The position numbers were made by a program, and so were the translations under genes. Positions 17,530 to 25,672 of a stretch of 64,000 nucleotides of DNA are shown here, piece after piece. Source of the stretch: Micromonospora antibiotica (lineage in GTDB: Bacteria > Actinomycetota > Actinomycetes > Mycobacteriales > Micromonosporaceae). Position 1 is the first letter of the stretch. Each line of letters begins with the position of its first letter. Where the stretch lies: contig NZ_JAGFWR010000007.1 of assembly GCF_017599305.1 (NCBI RefSeq), positions 186,001 through 250,000 on the forward strand, in the 5' to 3' direction. A model generated the notes under the pieces. The model made no database searches and was not told where the DNA came from. It saw only the letters and a list, made by a program, of their open reading frames with translations.

Positions 17530-18130
17530 CCCGCTTCCATCGGGAGCACCGTCGGCGCGGGCAGCGGAGCGCTGGTCGCGGGCGAACGCGACGCGGCCGG
17601 TGTGCCACACCGGGCGACGACGGAGCGTTTCGATTGCGGCCCCGTGGTCTTTGTGGCATACGGAATGCGTCAACCGAAGCGCCGGAGGGGCGGTGCGGCG
17701 AAGCATCGGTGCGGCGGTGCGGCGGTGCGGCGGTGCGGCGGTGCGGCGAAGCGGCGGTGCGGCGAAGCGGCGGTGCGGCCTGCGCGACACCCATGCTTCC
17801 CACGATCAGTGATATGCCAGGCTGTCATATTCATGCCGCTCAGGCATACCGCTCATTGCAGGATCTACTTGTCCGCGGCGACACGCCCGAACGGGTGGCC
17901 CAGACACCCAAGCCGCCAGGCATCACCCGGCCGGCCAGGCTGGCGGCCGGCTGTCCGGCCCCGAGGTCCGCACCTTCCCGCCCGCAGGCCCCGGCGCGGT
18001 TCACCCGTGCGAAGCCCGCCGGCCCGGCCCGGCCCGGCCCACCGCCCACAGGCCCCCGGCCCGGTTCACCGTGCTAAGCCCGCCGGCCCGGCCCACCACG
18101 CCAAACCCGCCGGCCCGGAGCAGGCCCTGT
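17530..18130. other. 601-bp convergent gap, repeat-rich, no gene seen
   Basis: The gap lies between the GNAT (+) and AAA ATPase (-) stops. It holds a 17-bp palindrome CCGGTGTG-C-CACACCGG at 17597-17613, the octamer array at 17692-17779, a short less GC-rich stretch near 17805-17880, and low-complexity GCCCGCCGGCCCGG-type repeats at about 18010-18120. No credible reading frame or RNA gene was found. Confidence 0.7.
17692..17779. repeat. 11-unit octamer array
   Basis: Eleven contiguous 8-bp units alternate between GGTGCGGC (eight copies) and GAAGCGGC-type units (three copies, one ending ATC). The period is not a multiple of three and the array lies between convergent genes, so it is non-coding. 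Confidence 0.85.
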
Positions 18131-20440
18131 TCAGCCCGCGTGCTTGTCGGCGTAGGCGGCGAGCCAGGCGACCTGCGCCGGGTCCAGGGAGGGGCGGACC
18201 CGGTCGCGGGCGGTGGCCACGTGCGCGGCGGTGACCGTGGCGGCGGACAGCGACTCCCGCATCGCGGCCAGCGCCGCCTCCCGCACCAGCGCCGCACAGT
18301 CCGCCGCCGAGAATCCGGTCAGCTCCTCGCCGAGCGCCGCCAGGTCCACGTCCTCGGCGAGTGGCACGGCGCGGGACGCGGCCCGGAGGATCTCCGCGCG
18401 GGCCGGTCCGTCCGGCGGCGGCACGTACACCAGCCGCTCCAGCCGGCCGGGGCGCAGCAGGGCCGGGTCGACCAGGTCCGGCCGGTTGGTCGCCCCGATC
18501 ACCACCACGTTGCGTAGCGCCTCCACGCCGTCCAGTTCGGTCAGCAACGCGGCGACCACCCGGTCGGTCGTACCGCCGTCGGTGGCCTGGCCGCGCACCG
18601 GGGCCAGCGCGTCCATCTCGTCGAGGAACACCAGCGTCGGCGCGGCCTCGCGGGCCCGGCGGAGCAGCTCCCGGACCGCCCGCTCGCTCTCCCCGACCCA
18701 CTTGGAGAGCAACTCGGCGCCCTTCACCGACAACACGTTCGCCCGGCCGGTCCCGGCCAGGGCGGTCACCAGGTAGGTCTTGCCGCACCCGGGCGGCCCG
18801 TAGAGCAGCACTCCCCGGGGTGGTTGCACCCCCAACCGGGCGAAGGTGTCCGGGTAGGTCAACGGCCAGAGCACCGACTCGGTGAGGGTCTGCTTCACCT
18901 CACCGAGGCCGCCGACGTCGTCGAGGGTGACCGTGGCCAGTTCCAGCGTGGACGCCGCCATGGTGGTCGGCCGGACCACCTCCAGCGCCGCCGAGAAGTC
19001 GGCCATCGCCACCGTCGGTGTCTCGACGGTCTTCTGCCGCAGCGCCGCCCGCACCCCGGCCTCCCGGACCAGCGCGGCCAGGTCGGCGGCGACGAACCCG
19101 GGGGTACGCCCGGCCACCTCGTCGAGCCGGACGTCCTCGGCCAGCGGCACCTGCCGGGTCAGTACGGTCAACTGCTCCCGGCGCAACGCCGGGTCGGGCA
19201 ACGGCACCGTGATCCGCAGCGACAGCAGGTCGGGCGCGCGTAACCCCGGGTCGACCGTCTCCGGGCGGGACGTGGTGCACACCACCGCCGTACCGGATCG
19301 GACGGCCCCGGCGAGCACCTGCCGGAACACGGTGGCCAACGGGCCGGCGTCCTCCGCCGGGGCCAGCGCCTCGACGTCGGTGACCAGCAACACGGCCGGG
19401 CCGCCGTCGGCCAGGTCGGCGACGGTCTCGCGCAACCGGCGGGCCGCCGCGTCGTTGGTCAGCGCGGCGAGTTCCGGGGCCCACAGCGGGCGGACCCGGG
19501 CCCCGACCGTCTTGGCCACCGCCCGGACCAGCGCCGACTTGCCCGATCCGGCCGGCCCGCTGAGCAGCACGCCGAGCGAGACCGTGGTCCCCAGCCGGCC
19601 CAGCACCTCACCGTGGTGGAAACCCAGGTCGAGCAGTTCGGTCAGTTCCTCGGCCTGGGCGCGTAACCCGGGCAGCTCGTCCACGTGTGGCACGTCGTCG
19701 TCGTCCGCCGCCTCGGTGACGGTGCCGGCCGTTGGCCCACCGGCCGTCGGACCGGTCGGGGTCTCCGCCGCCGAAGTGTCGGTGGTCCGGCCGCCGGGCC
19801 GGGGACGGTCGGCACCTGCGGTGGCATCCCGGTGTGGTCCGGCCGGGCCGGAGGAGCCGTGCGTGACGTGGCCGTGTTCCCAGCCGACCACGGTGTCCAT
19901 GGTCACCAGGGCGCCGGTCTCCGGTTCGGCGGCCACCACGGTCAGCAGGGTGCTCGTCCAGGCGTACCCGACGGTGTTGGCGAGGCTGCGCCGGGCGGCC
20001 TCGACCAGGCCGCGCACCGAGGCGTCGGGAAGGACGTCCTGGGGCAGCAGGGAGACGTTGTCACCTTCGGTGACGACCTTGCCGAGCAGGGCGAGTCGCA
20101 GCATCTCCGGGGACACCGCGGCGACCACCGCCACCGGGCCGGCCAGGGTCACCCGCCGGGCCGGGGTGACCGGGGCGGGCGCGACCGTCACCTGGCCGCC
20201 GTCGCGCAGCCCCAGGTTGCCCAGGGTGAGATCGTCGGCATAGAGCAGGGCGGCGCTCGCGGTCGGTTCGGCGGGCGCGACGATCCCGGCGGTCACCCGC
20301 CTGCCGACCAGCCGTACCGGGTCACCCGGGCGCAGCGCCAGAGCGGTCAGCACCTCCGGGTGCAGCCGGACGATGCCGCGTCGGGCGTCCAGCGCGGCCG
20401 GGCGCAGACTGGCGGTCAGGGTCAGGTCCGGTTCGGGCAT
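18131..20440 (-). CDS. Cdc48/p97-like double AAA ATPase
   Basis: The protein has 769 residues. A Cdc48-type N domain (1-190) is joined by a disordered linker (about 195-250) to two AAA domains. D1 has Walker A GPAGSGKS at 295, but its Walker B reads LLVTDVE without the catalytic Glu, and the usual RPGRFDR arginine-finger block is replaced by GLRAPDLLSLR. D2 has Walker A GPPGCGKT at 548, Walker B LVFLDEMDA and LLRPGRLERLV, so it looks active. Such unfoldases remodel protein complexes. It lies 41 bp after the small repeat protein and is probably the last gene of the conservon operon. Confidence 0.87.
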   Translation of the reverse strand: MPEPDLTLTASLRPAALDARRGIVRLHPEVLTALALRPGDPVRLVGRRVTAGIVAPAEPTASAALLYADDLTLGNLGLRDGGQVTVAPAPVTPARRVTLAGPVAVVAAVSPEMLRLALLGKVVTEGDNVSLLPQDVLPDASVRGLVEAARRSLANTVGYAWTSTLLTVVAAEPETGALVTMDTVVGWEHGHVTHGSSGPAGPHRDATAGADRPRPGGRTTDTSAAETPTGPTAGGPTAGTVTEAADDDDVPHVDELPGLRAQAEELTELLDLGFHHGEVLGRLGTTVSLGVLLSGPAGSGKSALVRAVAKTVGARVRPLWAPELAALTNDAAARRLRETVADLADGGPAVLLVTDVEALAPAEDAGPLATVFRQVLAGAVRSGTAVVCTTSRPETVDPGLRAPDLLSLRITVPLPDPALRREQLTVLTRQVPLAEDVRLDEVAGRTPGFVAADLAALVREAGVRAALRQKTVETPTVAMADFSAALEVVRPTTMAASTLELATVTLDDVGGLGEVKQTLTESVLWPLTYPDTFARLGVQPPRGVLLYGPPGCGKTYLVTALAGTGRANVLSVKGAELLSKWVGESERAVRELLRRAREAAPTLVFLDEMDALAPVRGQATDGGTTDRVVAALLTELDGVEALRNVVVIGATNRPDLVDPALLRPGRLERLVYVPPPDGPARAEILRAASRAVPLAEDVDLAALGEELTGFSAADCAALVREAALAAMRESLSAATVTAAHVATARDRVRPSLDPAQVAWLAAYADKHAG

Positions 20441-20481
20441 CGCCCGACAGTAGCCGCCCGCCGCCGCGGACGGTCCGCTGG

Positions 20482-21111
20482 TCAGCCGTCGTGGTCGAGC
20501 AACGTCGGGTCGCGACGGATCAGCTCGGCCAGCCGGGCCGCCGGGTCGACACCGGGCAGCTCCCGGGCCGGCGTCCAGGCCGTTGGGGTCCGCTCCGCCA
20601 GCGGCCAGGCCGGCGGTGCGGTGTTCCGGGGGTCGCTGCCGCCCCGTACCCCGGGCTCCGCCCGCTCGTTGCGGGCACCGGGCTCGGTCCGCTCGTTGCG
20701 GGCACCGGGCTCGGTCCGCTCGATCCGCAGCGGGTACGTCCGCCCGGCGTACTCGACCCGCAGCGCCACGGTCAGCCCGGGGTGGGCGGCGACCACCCGA
20801 CGTACCGCCTCGGCCACCTCCTCGACCGGGTCGGACCCGCCGGCGGCGGGCTCCCCCGACCCGGGCCCGGCCCGGACCAGTTCCGCCGGCGCGGCACCGG
20901 GACGCCCCGGACCGGCAGGTGGCACCGGGTGCGCTGGTCCGGTCGGTGCCGTCGCCGGGTGCACCGGTTCCGTCGTGGCCCGGCCGGTGGTCGTGAAGGC
21001 CAGGGTCGACACGCCGTCGTCGGCCTCCGCGCCCTGGTCGGTCGACCGGCGACGGCGGGCCTCCTCACGGCGTGCCAGCCGGGCCAGTGTCTCGTCCAGA
21101 CCACCCCTCAT
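20482..21111 (-). CDS. Unrecognised conservon-linked protein with repeats
   Basis: The protein has 209 residues and is not recognised. The N-terminus is charged (LARLARREEARRRR). A Pro/Ala/Gly-rich middle and a short ordered block (EEVAEAVRRVVAAHPGLTVA to YAGRTYPLRI) follow. Then come two near-perfect copies of RTEPGARNE and a diverged third. The C-terminus has another helical piece (AARLAELIRRDPTLL). There is no signal peptide or membrane helix, so it is likely cytoplasmic. The ATG at 21111 has GGGGGA upstream. It sits 44 bp after cvnD and 41 bp before the AAA ATPase gene, which suggests an adaptor between the two (inference). Confidence 0.7.
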   Translation of the reverse strand: MRGGLDETLARLARREEARRRRSTDQGAEADDGVSTLAFTTTGRATTEPVHPATAPTGPAHPVPPAGPGRPGAAPAELVRAGPGSGEPAAGGSDPVEEVAEAVRRVVAAHPGLTVALRVEYAGRTYPLRIERTEPGARNERTEPGARNERAEPGVRGGSDPRNTAPPAWPLAERTPTAWTPARELPGVDPAARLAELIRRDPTLLDHDG

Positions 21112-21155
21112 GACGTCCCCCTCTCCCGTGGAAACGGCCCCGAGCGCCGATTCGT

Positions 21156-21911
21156 TCAGACGCCCTTCTCCCGCACCGCCCGGTCCAGTGCCCGGTCCAG
21201 GACGACCAGCAGGGCGTCCCGCACCGAGAGCCGGTCCCTGGCGTCGAACTGCACCAGCGGTACGTGGTCACCGATCGCCAGCGCCCACCGGATCGCGCCC
21301 AGCTCGTGCGTCAGCCTGCCGTCGAAGGTGTTCACCCCGACCACGAAGGGCAGGCCGGCCCGCTCGAAGAAGTCGATCGCCGGGTAGCAGTCGTCCAGCC
21401 GGGAGCTGTCCACCACCACCAGCGCGCCGAGCGCTCCCCGGGCCAGGTCGTCCCACATGAAGCCGAACCGGTCCTGGCCCGGTGTGCCGAACAGGTAGAG
21501 CTTCAGGCTCCGGTCGATGGTCACGCAGCCGAAGTCCATCGCCACCGTGGTGGTGGTCTTCGTGCTGCGGGTCCCCGGATCGTCCACGCCGATGCCGGCG
21601 CTGGTCATCTCGGCCTCGGTGGTGAGCGGGGCGATCTCGGAGATCGCGCCGACCGTGGTCGTCTTGCCCACCCCGAACCCGCCGGCGATCAGGAGCTTGA
21701 CCGGGATCGGTGGGGCGGCGGCCGGCCCGGTACGGGTGTCCGGGGCGGGCACGGCCGTCGCCGCCGCCGGTCGGTACGCCGGTGGCGGCGACGGGTGCGG
21801 CGGTGCCGTCGGGGGGCCACCCACCGGCTGCCCGTAGCGGGCGGAGGCGCTGTTCGCGGCGAGCCCGCCGAGCGGGGCGACCGGCCATTCAGGAGATCGC
21901 ACGGAGTCCAT
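21156..21911 (-). CDS. cvnD: Conservon GTPase (CvnD-like)
   Basis: The protein has 251 residues. A Pro-rich N-terminus of about 70 residues precedes a small Ras-like/MglA-type GTPase domain. The P-loop is GGFGVGKTTTVG, the G3 box is LFGTPGQDRF, and G4 appears as VGVNTFDG rather than NKxD, as is usual in conservon GTPases. CvnD acts with the roadblock, DUF742 and sensor proteins at the membrane. The ATG at 21911, within MDSVRSPEW, overlaps the DUF742 gene by 23 bp, as in Streptomyces conservons; a TTG directly before it is less likely. Confidence 0.92.
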   Translation of the reverse strand: MDSVRSPEWPVAPLGGLAANSASARYGQPVGGPPTAPPHPSPPPAYRPAAATAVPAPDTRTGPAAAPPIPVKLLIAGGFGVGKTTTVGAISEIAPLTTEAEMTSAGIGVDDPGTRSTKTTTTVAMDFGCVTIDRSLKLYLFGTPGQDRFGFMWDDLARGALGALVVVDSSRLDDCYPAIDFFERAGLPFVVGVNTFDGRLTHELGAIRWALAIGDHVPLVQFDARDRLSVRDALLVVLDRALDRAVREKGV

Positions 21912-22362
21912 CAATCACTCGCAGGATGAGGTCGGGGTCAAATGCGTCGTCGACGGCGCCGACGTGCACGTCGAGGTGGCCGGCGGCCCGCAGGTCACCG
22001 ACCAGCACCCGGGTCACGCCGAGCTGCAGCCGCATCCGGGCGGAGATCTCGGCCACCGAGATCGGTTCAGCGCACAGGGCGACGATCGCCTGTAGCTCGG
22101 GGGCGAGCAGGGCCGACAGCAGCGCCGCCCGGGCCGGCTCGGACCGGGCGGTGACCTGGGTCTCCAGGCCGATGGCCGGGTCCGCGCCGGCCACCCGTCC
22201 AGCGGTCAGTACGAACGGGCGGGGGCTGGCCGGTCGGTCGGTCTGCGGTTCGGGGGCGGGGACCGGTGTCGCTGTCCCGTCCCCCGTCGGGGCGCGCAGG
22301 TAGGGGCGGACCCGGACCGACGGTTCGGGTTCCGGTTCCGCACCGGCGGCGTCCCGGGTCAT
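21889..22362 (-). CDS. cvnC: DUF742 conservon protein (CvnC-like)
   Basis: The protein has 157 residues. The DUF742 domain shows VRPYLRAP, RPFVLTAGR, the helix-turn-helix-like segment SVAEISARMRLQLGVTRVLV, and the LILRVIDGLRAI end. The Pro/Thr-rich stretch between the first two blocks is a linker. It is thought to bridge the sensor or roadblock proteins and the GTPase. It overlaps the roadblock stop by 4 bp and the GTPase start by 23 bp. Confidence 0.92.
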   Translation of the reverse strand: MTRDAAGAEPEPEPSVRVRPYLRAPTGDGTATPVPAPEPQTDRPASPRPFVLTAGRVAGADPAIGLETQVTARSEPARAALLSALLAPELQAIVALCAEPISVAEISARMRLQLGVTRVLVGDLRAAGHLDVHVGAVDDAFDPDLILRVIDGLRAIS

Positions 22363-22829
22363 TGCTGAACGGCGTTCTTCAGCTCGGCGATGAGTCTCGG
22401 TGTCAGCGCCCCGCCGGCCCGGCCGGCGAAGAGCGTCATCTCGTACGCGACGGTGCCCAGGTTGGCCGACCGGTCGGCGATCACGCCGAGTACCGAGCCG
22501 CTGCTGATCGCGGTGATCAGCAGGTAACCGTCGGCCATGTCCACGATCACCCGGTTGAGCCCGCCGAGGGCGTACCAGCTGGCGGCACCGCCGGCCAGGC
22601 TGGTCATGCCGGAGACGACGGCCGCGAGGCGTTCCGCGTTGGACCGGTCCTTGATCGACGACATGGCCATCAGCAGCCCGTCGGAGGAGACCGCGATGGC
22701 CTCCAGGACACCGGCGGTGCTGGAGGTGAACGAGTCCAACAGCCAGTTGAAGGTGCGCGCCTCCGCGCTGAGATCCCCGGCCGGGTGGTTCTGGTAGTCG
22801 ACGTTCTCGTGTACGTGCGGGCTGGTCAC
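22359..22829 (-). CDS. cvnB: Roadblock/LC7 conservon protein (CvnB-like)
   Basis: The protein has 156 residues. The roadblock/LC7 fold is recognisable from FNWLLDSFTSSTAGVLEAIA, VSSDGLLMA and VIVDMADGYLLITAI. These small cytoplasmic proteins dimerise and regulate the partner GTPase. The GTG at 22829 overlaps the sensor stop in a GTGA. All four conservon genes are chained by overlaps. Confidence 0.92.
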   Translation of the reverse strand: MTSPHVHENVDYQNHPAGDLSAEARTFNWLLDSFTSSTAGVLEAIAVSSDGLLMAMSSIKDRSNAERLAAVVSGMTSLAGGAASWYALGGLNRVIVDMADGYLLITAISSGSVLGVIADRSANLGTVAYEMTLFAGRAGGALTPRLIAELKNAVQQ

Positions 22830-25672
22830 CGTGTCGTTCCTTCTTCAGTGCGGTGGTCGGGACGGACTTCGCGTAGAGCCCGGGCGACGCCCGTCTCGAA
22901 CGCGTTGATGAGATCGCGGACCTCGCCGGGATCTCCCGGATGCTGGCTGGGCGGTTGCCGAGGGGGTGAGATGGCCAGGTTGGCGCCCGGTACCCGTCGG
23001 GTCAGGCGGGGTGTCGCCGGCTCGGCTGGGGGTGCGGCGGCGGGCCTTGCCTGTTCGGCCCGCTGCACCCCGGACTGGAACTGCTCGACCAGGGCGCGGG
23101 CGGCGGCCGGGTCGGCCCGGGTGCCGTCCACCGGGCCGACGACGGGGGCGGTGTGCGGCAGGCTGGCCCCGGGAACCCGCTGCCGGATCCCGGGCGGCGG
23201 GGCGGGGCGGTCCGTGGGGAGCGGGGTGGCCTGCGCGACCGTGGGGAGCAGGGCGGCCTGCGGGACCGTCGTACGGGTCTGGTCGGCGTCTGCCGGGGTC
23301 ACCGTGGCGGTGCCCCGGACCGGCAGGGTCGCCCCGGCGACGACCGGGTCGGTGTCGGCGGGCGCGGCCGGTTGCGGGTCGGCCGGCACGGTGCCGAACG
23401 CGTCCCAGGGGCCGGCGGATTCCATGCTGCGGGTCGCCTTGCTGAGCAGCGTCGGATCGAATCCGGGCAATGCCGTGGGGTCGACCAGTGGCCAGGTCGG
23501 CCCCGCCTCCACCAGCGGCCGGGTCGGCTCCGCGTCGACGGGTGGCCGGGTCGGCTCCGCGTCGATCACGGGCCAGGCGGGGGGTGGGGTCGGCCCCGCC
23601 GCCACCAGCGGCCGGGTCGGCGTCGTGTCGACCGGTGGCCGGGTCGGCTCCGCGTCGAGCACGGCCGGTGTCCGGCCGGTCCGGGCCGGTCCGTCGACAC
23701 CGCGGGCGGCGGTGGTCCCGGCCCGGTCCCGCGACGGGAGTACGGCGGGGCCGGCGGTGGTGGGCCGGTCCCGGGAGGACAGGGCGGCGCGGGCGACGGG
23801 TTCCCCGTGACGCCCGTTGGTGGCGCGCACCAGGGCGGAACCGGGGAGCACCAGGCTGGCGGTCACCCCACCACCGGCGGTCGGGGTGAGTTCCACCGTC
23901 CAGCCGTGCCGGCGGGCCAGCCGACCCACCACGAAGAGCCCGAGCACCTCGGACGGGGCCAGGTCCAGCCGTTCCCGGCGGGTGAACCTGGCGTTCTCCT
24001 CGGCCATCCGCTGCTCGCTCATGCCGATGCCCTGGTCGATCACGGCCAACCGGGTACCATCGTCGGTCGGTTCGGCGGCGACCACGACCCGGGTGTGCGG
24101 CGGGGAGAACACGGTGGCGTTCTCCATCAGCTCGGCCAGGGCCAGCACCAGGTCACCGATGATCGCCGGTACGGCGACCACCTCCGGGGGGACCCGCACG
24201 TCCACCCGGGTGTAGTCCTCGATCTCACCGAGCGCCAACCGGACCACGTCGGCCACCGGGACCGGTGCCACGTGTGCGTCGTCGCCCGCCGCACCGGAGA
24301 GCACCACCAGGCTGCCCGCGTTACGGCGCAGCCGGCTGGAGATGTGGTCGAGCCGGTACAGGTGCTCCAGCCGGCCCGGCTCGGTCTCCTGCTGCTCCAG
24401 CCGGTCGATCAGGGCGATCTGCCGGCCGACCAGGTTCTGGGTACGTCGGCCGACGTGACCGAACATCTGGGCCACGTTGCGTCGGCTCGCCACCTGCCGT
24501 TCCACCAGCCGGGCGGCGGTGTTCTGCACCCGTTCGAAGGCGCGGGCCAGGTCACCGATCTCGTCGCGGGCACCCACGTCGACCGGGTCGAGGCGGACCG
24601 GTGGGACGGTCTCCGACTCGTCGTCGGCGACCCGGACCAGCTCGGACTCGGCGACCCGGGCGACCCGGTCGGCGGAGCGGGTGAGCCGGGTGAGCGGCCG
24701 GGCCACCGCCCGGCCGACCGCGATGGTGAGCAGGATGACCGCGATCAGGATGGTCACGATCAGCAGGGTCACCCAGTACGCCCCGGCGAGCGCGACCTGC
24801 CGGTCGGCGCGCACCTCGGCGGTGACGTCGGCGGCGAGTTTCTTCTCCACGAACTGGCCCAGGGTGATCATCGAGGAGACGGTGGGGAAGAGGGTCGCCA
24901 CGTCCAGCGCGCCGATCGCCGTGGCCGGGTCCAGCGCGCTCTGGTTGATGAAGTTCGGGCCGGTGCGGTTGGCGACCGCCACTTCCTCCAGGGTGAGCAG
25001 GTCGAGCTGCTCGGGGGTGACCAGGGCCTGGAGCCGGGCGCTCTCGTCGGAGAGAACGGCGAAGTTCGCCACGTAGGCGGTGACGGTCTGGGCGCTGGGC
25101 CGGGCGGCGACCAGCACGATCAGGGTGGCGCCGGCGCTGAGGCTCTCACCGGTGCGCAGCAGGCCGTCCAGGGCCAGCACCTGCCGCCCGGTCGGGGTGC
25201 GGGTGTCCGCGTTGAGGCGGAGCTGAAGTGAGTTGATCAGGGCGGTGTTCACCGGCCCGTACCCGGCCATGAGCTGGTCCGGGCCGGTCTGCCCGGCCAC
25301 CGCCGCCGTCCGCAGGGCGGCCAGTTGGCGTACCCCGTCCAGGGCGGTGTCGACCTCTGCCGGCAGGGCGTCGCCGAACTCGGCGCGCAGGTCGGCGATC
25401 CGGTCGTCCACCTCGGCGACCTTCTGCACCAGGTCGGTGCGCTCGACCTGCTTGAGCAGCAGGCCGATGGCGAGCAGGCGTTCCTGCTGGAGGTGTTGGA
25501 GGATCGTGCCGACCCGGCTGGCGATCCGGACCCGGTCGGCGAGGTCGCCGGCCCGCTGCGCCACGGTGGCCCGGTCCCAGACCACCGGCACCGTGAGCCC
25601 GACCATGCAGAGCAGGGGGACCATCAGCAGCAGGGCCAGCTTGCCCCGGATCCGGAGCCTACCGAGCAGCAT
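22826..25672 (-). CDS. cvnA: Nitrate-sensor-type histidine-kinase-like protein (CvnA-like)
   Basis: The protein has 948 residues. A first helix (about 12-30), an extracytoplasmic NIT (nitrate/nitrite-sensing) domain, a second helix (about 298-320), and a HAMP region follow in order. A dimerisation region (HVGRRTQNLVGRQIALIDRL) and a GHKL ATPase domain (LAELMENATVFSPP, VIDQGIGMS) come next. The ATPase domain is intact, but no classic H-box is evident. The last 300 residues are Pro/Thr-rich with repeated DAEPTRPPV units, probably disordered. It is the membrane sensor of the conservon. It overlaps the NIT protein gene upstream by 14 bp. Confidence 0.9.
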   Translation of the reverse strand: MLLGRLRIRGKLALLLMVPLLCMVGLTVPVVWDRATVAQRAGDLADRVRIASRVGTILQHLQQERLLAIGLLLKQVERTDLVQKVAEVDDRIADLRAEFGDALPAEVDTALDGVRQLAALRTAAVAGQTGPDQLMAGYGPVNTALINSLQLRLNADTRTPTGRQVLALDGLLRTGESLSAGATLIVLVAARPSAQTVTAYVANFAVLSDESARLQALVTPEQLDLLTLEEVAVANRTGPNFINQSALDPATAIGALDVATLFPTVSSMITLGQFVEKKLAADVTAEVRADRQVALAGAYWVTLLIVTILIAVILLTIAVGRAVARPLTRLTRSADRVARVAESELVRVADDESETVPPVRLDPVDVGARDEIGDLARAFERVQNTAARLVERQVASRRNVAQMFGHVGRRTQNLVGRQIALIDRLEQQETEPGRLEHLYRLDHISSRLRRNAGSLVVLSGAAGDDAHVAPVPVADVVRLALGEIEDYTRVDVRVPPEVVAVPAIIGDLVLALAELMENATVFSPPHTRVVVAAEPTDDGTRLAVIDQGIGMSEQRMAEENARFTRRERLDLAPSEVLGLFVVGRLARRHGWTVELTPTAGGGVTASLVLPGSALVRATNGRHGEPVARAALSSRDRPTTAGPAVLPSRDRAGTTAARGVDGPARTGRTPAVLDAEPTRPPVDTTPTRPLVAAGPTPPPAWPVIDAEPTRPPVDAEPTRPLVEAGPTWPLVDPTALPGFDPTLLSKATRSMESAGPWDAFGTVPADPQPAAPADTDPVVAGATLPVRGTATVTPADADQTRTTVPQAALLPTVAQATPLPTDRPAPPPGIRQRVPGASLPHTAPVVGPVDGTRADPAAARALVEQFQSGVQRAEQARPAAAPPAEPATPRLTRRVPGANLAISPPRQPPSQHPGDPGEVRDLINAFETGVARALREVRPDHRTEEGTTR

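Noticed and set aside
9398..17613. Homology between the CCCGGTGTGGCG hairpin (9398) and the CCGGTGTG palindrome (17597)
   Set aside because: They share only a short GGTGTG/CACACC core, too little to claim a common element.
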